Of a stretch of DNA of 64,000 bases, positions 50,561 through 62,808 are shown piece after piece. The translations under genes and the position numbers were made by a program. Source of the stretch: Ornithodoros turicata. Its lineage: Eukaryota > Arthropoda > Arachnida > Ixodida > Argasidae. Under the pieces are notes generated by a model, which saw only the letters and a list, made by a program, of their open reading frames with translations, did no database searches and was not told where the DNA came from. Numbering within the stretch: position 1 is the stretch's first letter; every line of letters starts with the position of its first letter. Location: the NCBI RefSeq assembly GCF_037126465.1, contig NC_088203.1, forward strand, positions 86,676,668 through 86,740,667. Direction: 5' to 3'.

Positions 50561-51419
50561 TACAAGTCTGGTGAGGAAAGCATGGCCTCTCAGCAACCTC
50601 GTTCGCAAAACACTCAACAGACGATTTTCTTTGCGGTCTCCATGACTTTGGATGTGAGGTTTAATCCAATGAAGTTCGTTGTATGTCTGAGTGCTCCAGA
50701 GGCTCTGCCATTTTGTATAATCTGTGATTTCCTGAGTGCTGACCTGATATCTTGCATGGGTATCTGAAACGGAGTGACGTCTTTTGAATCTGCTTCAGCA
50801 GCAGCCTGCTCTACAATATCATTGCCTCGTATGCCTGTATGGCTAGGCGCCTAGCATAACGGAATAGCCCGTCTTCTGTGCCGTGCTGGCTAGGGATTGT
50901 GCGCGCTGTATAGGAAAATTATCTTGTTTGTGTCTGCTACAAATAGCATTATGGGAACACAAAGAATCTCTATATATAACTAATGACCTCATGCAACCTA
51001 GAAGAAAGTGGTTAAATGTCAGGATAATGGCGAAAACGTCTGCGGTAAAGATATGCTACATTGTTTATACGGTGTGACCTCGTGTATGTACCCGAAATCA
51101 TGGTACAAGTCACTCCTGCACTAGGCTTTGACTCATCTGTGTAAATTGCAGTGTGATTCCCAAAGCTTTCTTTAAAGTGCTGAAATTCTTGTGGTAATAC
51201 TTCTGTAGAGGCTTTTGTGTTTGCTGTATTTCGTCAATGTAGTATCAGATATAGGAAGTGTTTCCCAAGTCGGGACTGTCTTACCACACTCTACAACTTG
51301 GGAATTATAGGAAGAAAAATCGTGATGCCAAATATCCCATTTCATTCTCATAGAGAGAGGGGGACTATACTGAGGGCCTGTTGATAAAGAGCTGTTTGAA
51401 GCGTATGCTTTTAACACAA

Positions 51420-51429
51420 GTCAGTTGCG
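51420..51429. repeat. Target-site duplication, element D (3' side)
   Basis: GTCAGTTGCG, repeated at 51,867-51,876. Confidence 0.8.
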
Positions 51430-51866
51430 CGCGGGGCGGGGGGGGGGGGAGCTATACTTATTAGAACAAAGAAAAAAAAGGGCAGGAAAGGTCAGCCAAA
51501 TGGTATGTCGGCTTGCTATTCCGCAAAAAAAACAGAAAGACAAAAATGAAAACAAACATAAAAAATAAAAATAGGAAATATGGGATAAACTAACAAAAGC
51601 TGAAAGAAGGCAGAGATAGATTAAAGACAAAGATGCTTTTTTTTTAAAAAAAAGGTGAGAGGTAAGTGTACTAACGAATGTGATGACAAGACTCGAGTTG
51701 ACAGGCTGTTCATGAGACCTGTGTTGCTCAGGAACGTCAAAACTGCTTTGGTCACAGACCGCTGCGTGGGATGTCGTACTGGGCCGAGCAGAGTGGCCAG
51801 AGAAATGTCTGTACAGCGCAGCTTGACTAGGCGTCGTCTGAACGTGGCTCGAGGGACGTCGAATCT
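51430..51866 (-). mobile_element. Element D: short C-tailed LINE copy
   Basis: A 437-bp insertion between 10-bp target duplications. It keeps only the last coding part (DVPRATFRRRLVKL, DISLATLLGPV, FLSNTGLMNSL) and the 3' UTR: GGAATAGCAAGCCGAC, TGGCTGACCTTTCC, then AATAAGTATAGCT and a long C-run containing one G. It interrupts the Jockey-like remnant in the same orientation. Confidence 0.85.
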
Positions 51867-51876
51867 GTCAGTTGCG
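51867..51876. repeat. Target-site duplication, element D (5' side)
   Basis: GTCAGTTGCG, identical to 51,420-51,429. Confidence 0.8.
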
Positions 51877-52439
51877 GATAGCTCCTTATTCTCAGTGCGT
51901 AGGATGCTCCAAGATAAAATCGTCTTCTATTCAAGGAACATTCATGTGATTCCATGTACAAACTCTGCGCTGGAGACGGAATGCACCAAGCATAAGCGAG
52001 AGCCCCTGAACAGGGTCTAAAGCTTACAATACGAATTGATGGGCTGAGCCGTAGACGATGGACCCATAATCTATCTATGAGCGAATACACACGGCGAAGT
52101 GTCTCCTGGGCTGCTCTCCAAGATCTGTGTGCACGAGAGAAGTTTCAGTAAATTCAGTGATTTGACACATTTCACCTTCAAGTTTTGGATATAGGGCTTG
52201 AAAGTGAGCTTGGATTCGAATATGATGCCAAGAAATTTGCCCTCCGATTTTACAAGTATGTCTTGTACATTAAGTTAGAACATATAGGAGACGGAACCCA
52301 TCCTCTGATTCTTGAGAATTGACACCCACTGTTTTGTCAGGAAATAATTTAAACCCGTTATGTGAGGACCATTTCGCCATTGTATTTATACAGAGCTGTA
52401 TCTGTCGTTTACATCTTGATAAGTGGATCCGAAAGGTTG

Positions 52440-54220
52440 GTAGTGCGGGTAATGGAGAAGGATGAGCTCACAATCTTCCAGATAACTGCAGTGACGAGAT
52501 CTAGGACAGCGAACTTGTCTCGAGCGGTCACGCCACAGAGCTGTAAAAGCCACATTGAGCCGCATCCGCGATGAATTAATGCAGCGTCTTGACGAGATGT
52601 CCTTCGTGGTATACGGAAAGCGAGCGTTGGATTAGCTCGTGCAAGCGTAGATGTGCAGAGAATGTCATTTGTCAATTGGAGGAAAGCCAGGGCTGCCACT
52701 TGACGTCGAAGAATAGAACGACGGACTGTCTCCTCTCCTCTCAGCAGTGCAATACTCATCCGTCTTCTAGATGAGAGAGCTGCTCCTGCGGCGCTGTCAA
52801 CCTGTTCATTCCCCCACGACACCACAATGGGCTGGAACCCACTGGAGCATGTCTCCTGCTTCGTACAGATGCTGGTAAGCCATTAACAGATCCGTCACTA
52901 AGGGTGCGGACGAGTCTCTATGTCTGTGTTTTCAATAGCTTGCAGTGCAGGCTTGGAGTCGGCGAACACTGTGCACCCGCAGTAATAAGAACAAGGGCGA
53001 ACAGCGTTTTCGTTGCGCCACTGCTCAGCAGCGAGCCGCTCACAATATGTGCGTACCACAAGCCATGACGCGGAAGCTTATCCTGTGACATGACCCCCAG
53101 CGGTTGAAGATCACGGGGCAGGAGACGCTGGTATATCACCGACCAAGCTCCCAGGATATTCTTGAGGTGTGACTCATAAACACATGACTGTTCGTCTCGA
53201 CATTACCCCAGTATGGGCTATTCGCTGGCACAAGATTCGACGTCAAGAGGAGGTCCAGACGACGCAGGCAGTCAGGAATCGACGGACGCAGGCAGTCAGG
53301 AAGCGGCTGACGCATTGTCGCCCTCCACAAGATCTTTCTTGGTCGTCTCGAACGCCAGCTTGTATTTCGCGTTGTAAAATTGCCCTGATAGAGATACAGT
53401 AGGTGAATCAGTAGCCAGGGAGCAGGAACGAAATAATTAGGGCCAGTTTTTTATGATGCGCTAGGCCACGACGACGACGCCACTGCTGGAGGTAGGGGGT
53501 TGTGGGTGTGCGGCGCGAGGTTCAGCGTAAGATGTCCTATCTAGTACTTCAATAGCTGTCGACTCGGTGTTGATTCTTTGTGGAGTCACCGTTGAGCATA
53601 TCCAACACTGTCTTTATGGCAAAATCCTCTATCAGAAAAGCCAACATCAAGCAGCGGCCGTCCTGCGTCACTTTGCAAACCAGAACGAGCACGCAGTGTG
53701 GTTTCTCGCTACTTAATTATGGGTAAGGCGGCGCTCAAATGTCGCACTCGCCCGCAAAAATACATTGCACTGCAAATATGCGCGCGTGGAGCTCATAGGC
53801 CTCCTCGCACTTGGAACATGGATCCTACAAAGCCTGCGTCCAATTTTCATTTGTAGGGCCTTTATTTGATAATACAATGGCAAGCGCCTGAAGAGATGGG
53901 CCGCATTGCAATGCAGCAGCACATTGCGACACGAGAAATCCAAGATGCATGGCATTAAACTTTCCGTGGTTTAATATTCCTCGGAATATAAGCAGGGTAT
54001 GCATCGTGGACAGGGAGAGCCTCTGCCAGAGAAGCTGCGTTATTGAAGCGCACCGTAACGTCATCGGCGTAGGCCGCCACTTTCCATGAACCGGATATCA
54101 GAACGGACAGTGCCTGGATGCGGATGTCTGTATCAATATTCCGCTGCGAAGGGTCGATCGTCGACTTAAATAAAGCAGTGGAAAGAAGGCAGCCGTGTCG
54201 GACACTTCAAGCTACTGGGA
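52440..54220 (-). pseudogene. Degraded LINE: RT and RNase H fragments
   Basis: The minus strand gives GVRQGCLLSTALF (about 54,200), KVAAYADDVTV (about 54,070; RT catalytic motif), CGCTVFADSKPALQAIENT (about 52,960; RNase H), VVSWGNEQVDSAAGAAL (52,820; end of RNase H) and FRIPRRTSRQDAALIHR (52,610). The order matches one LINE ORF2 with many frameshifts. The RT differs from A-D (VRQG rather than VPQG). Confidence 0.7.
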
Positions 54221-54559
54221 ATGGCTGATAGAATCGGTACAAGAGGGGGGGGGGAGCAGTTGTAAATGTTCTTGTAGAATCATGTGATGATGTTTCAGAT
54301 GCATTCGGTAAAGCCATGCGTGAAGCACAACCAACAGGCGAGAGTGGTGAAAGCCTTCGCTTGCTTCAGTGATAGAAACTCCCATCAGGTGCAGAAGACG
54401 TGCAGCGAGTGACAGAGTGATGTGAAGCGGAGCGAAGTGCACGAATGAGCGGGAGACGGCGTGTGAATAAAGCCTTAAACTCAATAAAATAAATAACCGC
54501 ATATACAAACGCATTTTGCGTTGCCGTACCAGCCCCTTAATTTCGCCGCTAAATTCGGA

Positions 54560-54780
54560 CGAAGGAAGTCACTGAAAACGTTAGCCAGCTGCAGGATTCG
54601 AACTCACACCTCCTGGATTGCAGGTCAAGGCCTCTACCAACTGAGCTAAGCTAACGCTCCTCCCCAACCTCTACCAAGGTTGCGTCATCTGAAGGGACAA
54701 ACCACACCCACTGACTCACTCACTCACTCCACTTTCACTCTTGCATGTTTTCTCACTCACACACACACGTTCATACGACG
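54560..54780 (-). mobile_element. tRNA-derived SINE with boxes A and B
   Basis: On the minus strand: TAGCTCAGTTGGTAGAGG (box A, 54,631-54,648) and GTGAGTTCGAATCCTGC (box B, 54,592-54,608), with the anticodon-loop-like GCAATCCAGG between. The flanking GAGTGAGTGAGTCAGTGGGT is shared with 9475-9630. The tRNA-like part retains a full pol III promoter. Confidence 0.8.
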
Positions 54781-54917
54781 GGGCGACGCAAGCGGCATCT
54801 GTTGAACACGACGGAAATTGATGCTCTCAGACTGGAACACAGAAGAAAGGACATACGCACAAAGCCTCAAGTGCGTAAGAACAATGAATGAAGCAAGGAG
54901 GAAATCACTGAAAAGGT

Positions 54918-55060
54918 TAGCCAGCTGCAGGACTCGAACCCACATTTTCTGGACTGTCGGTCCAGGGCTCTACCCAGGACAATCTAGAAGATGTGGGTGG
55001 GAGTCCTGCAGCTGGCTAACCTTTTCACTGACTTCCTTCTTTCCTCATTCATTGTTCTTA
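54918..55060. repeat. Inverted pair of SINE 3' pieces
   Basis: GTTAGCCAGCTGCAGGACTC (54,917-54,936) is mirrored by GAGTCCTGCAGCTGGCTAAC (55,001-55,020), and both match the SINE at 54,560. The left piece contains a box B-like GGGTTCGAGTCC on the minus strand. Confidence 0.65.
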
Positions 55061-57539
55061 GGCACTTGAGGCTTCGTATGTTAGTCCCTTCTTCTGTGTT
55101 CCAGCCTCAGAACATCAATATCCATTGTGCTGCTAAATGAAGTTTCTTTCTTTCCGTTTTTTTTTTTAATGTGCTTGAAAACTTTTATACTCTGTTGCGT
55201 AAGCGTGATCTACGCTGCAACGCTTGCGAATTTTCGCTTCGAGCGCTAGTTCATGCCGGATATATGGATCCAGTGAATCGATGACTTGGTTGTATAGACG
55301 CCGAAATAGCGATCCTCCAATCAAACCACGTAACAGCTCATTAACGAGCTCAGGCTGTGTAGCCCCATTGATTGCAGCGATGGAATTATTAACGACGCCT
55401 AATTACAAAGACAAAGGGAAAAGATAGTGTGAAGGGTGTTAAAGGTTCTGGTTATCAGAGTAATACCTCTGTCAGACGGCAAATTAAATTCAAATTAGTA
55501 AACTGAAATTTGTGTTACTTAACTGTCTTTTATTGTTCCCATCCTGTCAGACGAGGGACTACCGCTAGGGGCGCTACCGATGAGCATCCACGGCATCCAT
55601 GTGGGACATGGTTTCAATTTCTGCCCCGATAGCTCCCCTAGCAGTACTTGAACACAACTCTCCTGCGTCCGGAACGTTGCCTTATTCTGATGCACGGAGG
55701 TCGAATTTTCGTCGCTGTGTTTATTTTTCAAGCTGAGTATGGCTTCCGCGATTTTTCTGTAGATTTCACACGCATAAATGCGCCATCGTGCGCCACTGGT
55801 AGTTCGTCAGTTAAGTGAACACACACACACTGTACTTTAATGCCGCTTTTGATTTCTGAATAACACATGTCCCTCGCAGCGCAGCTGCGCTAACTGTAAC
55901 TATAGCTCCTGCGAACACTCAAATCAGACATACATATGCACCGAAAGAACAGAAATTTTGCCGTTACTTTCAACAGTAACTGCAGTACGCCAAACTTGGT
56001 TTCATGCGAAAGCTAAATATGTAAAACGGTAGACAAGATTGCATTATGAAAAGCTCGTCGCCGTTATAATGCGGTCGCTGGCGGGAACGGTTGCCTCATC
56101 CACGACCGATATAGCCCAAAGGGAAGGCTTCTCTGCCTCCGCATCAGTCGCTTTTTGCTTTCCTTATCTTTCACCGACGTCGGAGACTTCAGAGTAACGC
56201 TAGAACACCATCTTGCGCAAACGCCTGAAGCTTCTGTACGCTGAGGAAAAAAAAAGTCTATACGAAGACTATGAATGAAAGGATGTTGAAGGATTGTTTG
56301 AGGCCGAATAATAGTAGCGAGAGTGAACAACATCCCAGCTCCAAAGCATGCGCGCCCCTCCCGAGCTGGGCTTTGTGGACGACGGTGGCTTTGAGGGAGT
56401 AATCGATACAGGCGGGTGACGGCGGGAACGCTTTCTTCGTAAAAAATCGTCGTCCGAGGAAGAGGAGTTCACTAATTAGAACGCAGAACGCTAATTAAAA
56501 GTAATCGTGGACAACCCACAGGAGTAAGATTAATGTCGCACTATTGCTATACAACTTCTCCCAGAAGACCCGACGAAAACCTTCTCCTTCCGCAACGCAC
56601 GAAGAGCGTTTCAGCTAATTTGATATTCGCCATTCATGAATAGAGCTGGCAGCGCCTGAGTTAGAGATGTATTCATCAATCCTCGTTGCGAACGTGCATC
56701 TGTTTTCCGGCGTTAAAGGGGCCAATTGAAAGCTCATTACGTTACGCTCCTTGAATTAGGAATGCCATTGCGGAGCCAGTGTCTAGTTGGTTCAGCTCGC
56801 GGTTTTTGTAAGGAATAGTTTGTCGGAATTCATACACACTAATGTATTTAATAACTGCTTAATCGTGCCATTGATTGTGTAACCCGCGTACATTTCATTT
56901 TCTTAAAGGGGTTGCGGCAGGTCGTTCCACGTTATATCAAATAAACGTAAAAGACGGTTCTTCGAACCGATGAGAACCTGCATCGAAAGTTCCACAGTGA
57001 CGAGGGTAATAGAAGCGGAGAAAATGGGCACCGCGACAACCGAAACTCGTGCGGCTCTGACATCATATTCCTCATCGCCGCCAGTGAGGCAGCGCAGGAG
57101 AAGTCACATGCCTACGGCTGCCAATGGGAACGGATGCAACCCTGAGCTCTGTGAGCTCTGTGACGTCTCCGTGGGGAGTGTGTTCGAGGACTTGTATCTC
57201 GCTAAGTACGACACGGAGAAGAATAATTCTTTTTTCCACAGTGTTCTGGCGTGCAGTACAATGCGTCCATGATGTAATGAACCACAACTATTAAAGTGCC
57301 CCAACCCCTTCAAGTGGTACAAATTTCGCCGATAGAGCGCATGGGACCCCCGATTGCATGGGAAAAGCTATGTACTCGTACGTGTTATAAAACGCGCAGA
57401 GCCACTGAATTAAATAGAATCGAACGAAAGAATAATGCAGACCGGTGCATCCATGTCATTGATGCTTTTGCGTTGATGCCTTACTTAAAGTGGCACGGGA
57501 GTGGTAATTTTATGTTATGTTCACTTTAAGCGCTTTTGC
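55061..57539. other. Intergenic; no supported gene
   Basis: Several short open frames occur on both strands (for example 56,970-57,272 plus, with CNPELCELCDVSVG) but none is recognisable. A short (CA)n lies at 55,821-55,830. Confidence 0.4.
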
Positions 57540-58857
57540 GAGTTCACTACATCCGAAAGAATCAGCCCATCGTACATGAGTCTGCCCCTGGCATTGCTAA
57601 CAAAAATAGCATAGCACCTATCGCTGCATGTCAACTTACCCTGGACCACAATCATGCCCTTCATAGCCATAGAACGGAAGTGTAGACTGACGGGTCGTTG
57701 CGGCAAGGTTCGTCGACGGCGGCGTACTAAGTCACTGACGACTTCGGCCATGCGTCTCTGCTTCCTTACAAAACGTCATCTGTAGAAAGTGGCTGTTTGC
57801 TATTCTTGAAGCATATGTCTGCTTCTCCGCCTAGTGCCTGGACGGTATTTACTGACAGCAAAGCCGCCCTAGCTATCTTACTATCTTTATCTATCTAGCT
57901 AGCTAGCTAGCTAGCTATCTTACTCTGTCAAGATAGTCTGCGACGTGCATTCCATGATCATCGTAATATACAGTGAGCTCCTGTCCTCGGGCCACACTGT
58001 GTGGTTTCAATGGGTTCCGAGCCACGTCGGCATCCACGGCAATACTCTCGCTGACGCCGCGGCGAAACGTGCCCATGCGTTAGAGCCGGTTGGTGGAATA
58101 CACGACTTCGGCCATGCGTCTCTGCTTCCTTACAAAACGTCATCTGTAGAAAGTGGCTGTTTGCTATTCTTGAAGCATATGTCTGCTTCTCCGCCTAGTG
58201 CCTGGACGGTATTTACTGACAGCAAAGCCGCCCTAGCTATCTTACTATCTTTATCTATCTAGCTAGCTAGCTAGCTAGCTATCTTACTCTGTCAAGATAG
58301 TCTGCGACGTGCATTCCATGATCATCGTAATATACAGTGAGCTCCTGTCCTCGGGCCACACTGTGTGGTTTCAATGGGTTCCGAGCCACGTCGGCATCCA
58401 CGGCAATACTCTCGCTGACGCCGCGGCGAAACGTGCCCATGCGTTAGAGCCGGTTGGTGGAATACACATCTCGACATCCACCTGCCAACTGCAGCTACGC
58501 CGCTCCCTTACTGTCAGCACGAAGCTGTTTGTCAAGGACGTTGCCAGGACCAACCCCTTCGTGGGGTCCATTGACCCAACGATGGAGCACACTATCTGCA
58601 GTCGTGTCTCAAGGATGGAAGAATCTCATCCTTCGGATCCGCCACAACGTCGCCCGCACTCCGTCACTGCTGTTCAAAATGGACCAGTAAGCAAACACCC
58701 TTATGTTCTTACCTGCAACGTTGAAGCAGACATTCGACACCTTCTTCTCGACTGCCGCCGTTCCAAGTCCTTCCGGGACAAGCTCATGTCTCGCTTGACC
58801 AGCCTCGGATACTCCATCTTCTGCTTAGTTATGCTTCGAAGCAATGCTTCGTTTTAA
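57540..58857 (+). pseudogene. Element G: RNase H LINE remnant with internal duplication
   Basis: Related to A: AACQLTLDHNHALHSH, then EV*TDGS (RNase H start with a stop in place of Tyr), SAWTVFTDSKAAL, VWFQWVPSHVGIHGN and TLADAAAKRAH (last catalytic Asp), followed by a zinc-binding CNVEADIRHLLLDC and LMSRLTSLGY. A 364-bp segment is tandemly duplicated, so part of the RNase H occurs twice. The C-tailed 3' UTR is not seen after 58,857. Non-functional. Confidence 0.8.
57738..58465. repeat. 364-bp tandem duplication inside element G
   Basis: 57,738-58,101 and 58,102-58,465 look identical. Each carries an (AGCT)n run (57,895-57,917 and 58,259-58,281). Both start ACGACTTCGGCC and end GGAATACAC or the equivalent. 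Confidence 0.9.
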
Positions 58858-59479
58858 TGGAATCTTGTAAATACTTGTACACCTCACATGTTTCTAACGA
58901 TGTTGTACACCATGTCGGCATGGTGGTCGTGGGGGTGACGAGGATGATGATGGTGGTGACGTCGATGAAACTACTTCCTGTATTCGCGGTCATGCTAAGG
59001 CGGGCAATGTCACGACTATCGCAAGAGGAGATTTTATGTCCTGGGCCGACTTCGCATGGAACTGAGCCGACTTTTGTCTTGAAACGTCTGAGGAAAACCC
59101 AGGGAAAACACCCAGAAGCACAGCCGGCGCATGACGGTGACGAGAAAATCAACATGACCACTGCATAGGCGCATCAATGTTCCTTTCTCACAGACGCCTA
59201 CATGGCGACATTCAGGGCGCAATGCTCCATACGCGGTGCGCCACTCTGTACTGGAATACTTCTTCTCAAAAAAGCCTGCTCACAATCGACAAAAAGAAGG
59301 ATATGGGCAACTTATGATGCAGGCTGGAGTTACCTATAAGTCTTCCTGTACTTAACAGCTTCCAGAAGGCCACTAGTCTGCGCGTACGTCTCGTATTCGC
59401 ACCTGCATGTCCACTGTTAACTATGGGAAAGGTACTCTAGTCTTGTTTTTTCAGGAGCGATATCGAAAGGAAAATTCGC

Positions 59480-59640
59480 AAAAGAGTCTGCGAGCACAGC
59501 TTTTTTTTGTGACTATTATGAACAGCGTGTCACAAAAACGGTGAAGTTCATTTTTAAGAGTGTAGTTCAACTCTACCAAATTTGTGGAGCAGTCGAACAG
59601 TATGAGGTCATTTGTTTACAAACAGGGAGTGGTCTAATGT
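59480..59640. repeat. Joined fragments of two MITE families
   Basis: GTGAAGTTCATTTTTAAGAGTGTA (split here as GTGAAGTTCATTTTTAAG + AGTGTA, 59,551-59,574) is the end of the AACTTCACC family. It runs directly into TAGTTCAACTCTACCAAAT ... ACAAACAGGGAGTGGTCTA, an end of the 26,699 family. Confidence 0.6.
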
Positions 59641-59756
59641 TGGACGTAAAGGGAAACGACCTAAGCGTGTTGCACTCCTCCGCAGGCAACTCAAGGTTTA
59701 ACTCGACTGCTCACGCGCGCTGCACCTGCGTAATGCTGTTTTGTGTCCGAAGTAAC

Positions 59757-59900
59757 TTGGAAGTAACTCGTTCTTTTTTTAAGTAACTCAGTAACTGCGA
59801 GTTACATTTCAGGATGAAGAACTTCGTTATTAACTTAGTTACATTTTTCACACGGTAACTTAACTCGTAACGAGTTCTTTTTTACGGGTAACTTCTCAAT
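59757..59900. repeat. Degenerate GTAACTCGTTAC repeats
   Basis: Repeated variants of AAGTAACTCGTT, GCGAGTTACATTT and ACTCGTAACGAGTT in both orientations. No coding. Confidence 0.55.
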
Positions 59901-60633
59901 CTATGAGAAAATGTACGAGAGTTGTCGCGGTCCCCAGTCACTTCTGAAAGTTGTCTGTTCACGCCGGTGCACTAGCGCGCTCAAAAGCAGACGATTTCTG
60001 TATCCAATCACGGACCTTCCCGCAGGGCGACGTTGCCGTTCTTATTGTTGCCAACACAGATAACGGCATGCTCTACAATCTTTATCAATTTAATTCGGTT
60101 ATTTAATAACCGTGACTTGCTTTGTCGGGTAAATTTGCAGTATTCCATTTTCAACAAAGGGCAATCGAATGGTACACTTTATGAGACGGGCAGGAGTACG
60201 AAACCGTCCCCTTAAGAAACAATGTTGGAAGGAAGAATGTAGTAGGTAGTTGTATTGTACCGGTTCGCAGGCGCGCCGCTGGACGAACTGTCAGCGTTTT
60301 ATTATTATTTATTTATTTTGTTTTTTGAATGGCGTGGTCTGAGGCGTCTGGGGTATGCTTCGTATTGTCAAACACATTACTACAGTGTGATAGAAGAAAG
60401 GTCTAGAGGCATCGTTAGAGTACATGAACAGTGAAGTCTATTGCTGGATGGCCATGTGTTGAACAACGATTGCCCTCCAACGCCACACCGTTGCAGATAG
60501 TATTCGCCGCTCCAACTGGCTGCTCGCCACCTGATGGACCAAAGCAGAAGCACTCAATGAATGATAGTAACAGCAGCTAACCGATATCTTTCGCGCTGAC
60601 CCGAAACTGCCGTAACTTCCCTTCATGCGCGAT

Positions 60634-61031
60634 GGATTTCCCGGCTTACAGACTTAAACAGGAACGAGCAAAGTACCGCGGACAAGGACATGCAATGGCG
60701 AGCATGCAGGAGAAGATGAAAAGGATACTATCACAGGGGCGGAGTGAACGAAAACAACGAAGACAGCGGGAAAAGACACGCGAGTTATGTCATTTGTACA
60801 GTTCTTGAAGCGGGTCTCGTGGAAGAAGGCATGAAGCAGGTTGATTCATTCATAGAAAATCATTCTTCCCTCCGCCATCTTGAAAACGACGCGAGCGTCT
60901 CTACAGGCAGTTGGGGAGGCGAACTGTGGGAGCGTAGAGTTGCGCAGGTTCAGATGGCTCGCAGTCTAAGCGTGAAACCTTACGTCGCCAAGTCATACCT
61001 CTACTCTACCGCAGGTTCGTGGATACGATAG
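60634..61031 (+). other. Small unrecognised open frames
   Basis: A 58-codon frame from 60,634 (MDFPAYRLKQERAKYRG ..., highly basic and helical-looking) overlaps a 95-codon frame from 60,744 (VLEAGLVEEGMKQVDSFIEN ...). Composition is protein-like but neither is recognised. They could be exons of an unknown gene or chance frames in a GC-richer patch. Confidence 0.2.
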
Positions 61032-61360
61032 ACTTTGCGACAGTCGACTTCTTTGCTTTTCGAAATTTTTAACTTTCAAGCAATCGAAGGGCCACTGTCA
61101 AACCCTTTGAAACACAGGCGGCAGCGAACGGCTAACGAATGAAAATTAACTCTTAATAAATTAATAAACTCTTTTCTAATTAAGGTGGTTCGTTGATCAC
61201 GGAAACGCATACACGCGTGTACGTATGCAATAGACCATTTCTGGGAACGCGTATGCGCATGCCCATCCACATCTGGCGGCGGCCGCCATGTTTAGTTGTT
61301 GGCATGAAAACATGCTGCATACATGCTGGAGGCTGTGATGCGAGTTGGCGAAGCTTTTTC

Positions 61361-61834
61361 TCGCAATGCCTGTAATGTGTCAACAGCCGAAATATGAAGG
61401 CATAAATGTCAGTGTATGGTTCTTCCGGTTCCCACCGTAAAAGCACCACCGATAGGAGCGGGAGCTTTGCATTCGCGCCGTTGGGCGCACGAAGAAAGAT
61501 GGTTCCGTGTGGATGACGACGAAGAACTCACGTGTCACGCTCTCCGTTCCCAACATCTTTCTCTTTGCCTGTGCTGGCGCATGCGCTTTGAAGCATCTCG
61601 CAATGCCGGTAATGTGTCAACAGCCGAAACATGAAGGCATAAATGTCGGTGTATGGCTCTTCCTGTTCCCACCGTAAAAAGCATCACCGATAGGAGCGGG
61701 AGCTTTGCATTCGCGCCGTTGGGCGCACGAAGAAAAATATGGTTCCGTGTGCATGACGACGAAAGGCTCACTTGTCACGCTCTCCGTTCCCAACATCTTT
61801 CTCTGTTCTTTTAATTTGTGAGGTACGGTGGAGG
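61361..61834. repeat. 237-bp tandem duplication
   Basis: 61,361-61,597 and 61,598-61,834 share TCGCAATGCC, TGTCAACAGCCGAAA, CACCGATAGGAGCGGGAGCT and TCTCCGTTCCCAACATCTTT with scattered differences. A third partial copy is at 63,146-63,214 (CACGCTCTCCGTTCCCAACA). Confidence 0.85.
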
Positions 61835-62564
61835 TAAATAAACTGCTGCGTTAACCTCGTATGTGCAGTCGCTCCTTCAGCGTGTGTGATAAATCATGCA
61901 CGTGCATGCTCTTCGTGCACAGCGCGCTTCGAATTTCTGTAATGAAATACGCTGACAGCTGAACAACTGCAACGCACTCGTGACAATAACGTTATTTTAA
62001 GATGAGGAATGGGGAGTGTCATCGCCAGGGGCTATACTCCACCCCATTGCTGGTGGTCATGTGGTGAATAAAATAATGAGCTCCTTATTCACAATAAGGA
62101 TCGAGGTTATTGCCGAACACACACAGAGACACTCGTAGAACATAATACGATAATGGAAAAAGTCAAACGAGAACCATACAACACGAAACCACACAATAAC
62201 GGACAAGAACCCCGGAACACCACATGAAAACCGAACAACAAACGAAAACAAACAAAAATATAAAACTGGAGGTACCTCACAATAACAAACAGTGTGAGAC
62301 CTTTCTTAGCAAAAAGAATTAATTTTATTGGTTGACATTCACCGAATTCACCTTCATGCGTATGCTCCCTGTGCACGACACTTACGAACTCTTATTCGGA
62401 ATACAGGCAGCGGAGAAGAAAAAGAAGGCAATTACCATTAAAAACTACAGGAACACAGGTGAAGCACGTTTGGAATACATCAGCACACTGATTCCTAAGA
62501 AAGATGCGTGCTACTCAGCAATGAGGAGCGTTTAGAGCGCAATAAATGCTCCAAATCAAATCGC
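61835..62564. other. Intergenic; no supported gene
   Basis: Short frames only (for example 62,332-62,535 plus, Lys-rich in the middle) and nothing recognisable. Confidence 0.4.
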
Positions 62565-62808
62565 TTCCCATTATTTCCTATGGGAGCAGCCGGCGCCAGT
62601 GGGCCCTCCAACATGGCGGCCGGTTACCGCACCTCTTTCTCACGCGCTCCTCTCCTATGCGCGATCCAGCCTTTATACCACTGATCTCTATGTATAAAGG
62701 CTGGATCGCGCATGGGAGAGGGGCTCGTGGGGGAGAGGCGTGCATTCGGGCCGCCATGTTGGGAGGCCCTAAAGCGCAGTGTGTGCCCATAGAAAACAAT
62801 GGGAGGCA
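62565..62808. mobile_element. Fold-back MITE, TCCCATTATTTCCTATGGG ends
   Basis: The left TCCCATTATTTCCTATGGG and the right CCCATAGAAAACAATGGGA mirror each other. The inner CAACATGGCGGCC / GGCCGCCATGTTG and GCGCGATCCAGCCTTTATA / TATAAAGGCTGGATCGCGC also mirror. A partial relative occurs at 63,060-63,145. Confidence 0.8.

Larger units (their letters stand above)
49379..52400 (-). pseudogene. Degraded Jockey-like LINE with two insertions
   Basis: Minus-strand pieces in order: WSSHNGFKLFPDKTVGV and KFLGIIFESKLTFKPYI (52,370-52,150), IDYGSIVYGSA (about 52,060), YALRIRSYPQL (about 51,890), [element D], SLTKY-type linker, NHTAIYTDESKPSAGV (RNase H start, about 51,140), IPMQDIRSAL (50,755), RKENRLLSVLRTRL (50,630), [1-kb insertion], and ENHLLSVLRTRLQVGHTFL + CTPCGELLFVLHILITC (49,580-49,450). 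All catalytic regions are broken. Confidence 0.7.

Noticed and set aside
54631..54648. Functional tRNA gene
   Set aside because: Box A and box B are present, but the sequence is one copy of a dispersed element with non-tRNA flanks and does not fold as a clean tRNA by eye.
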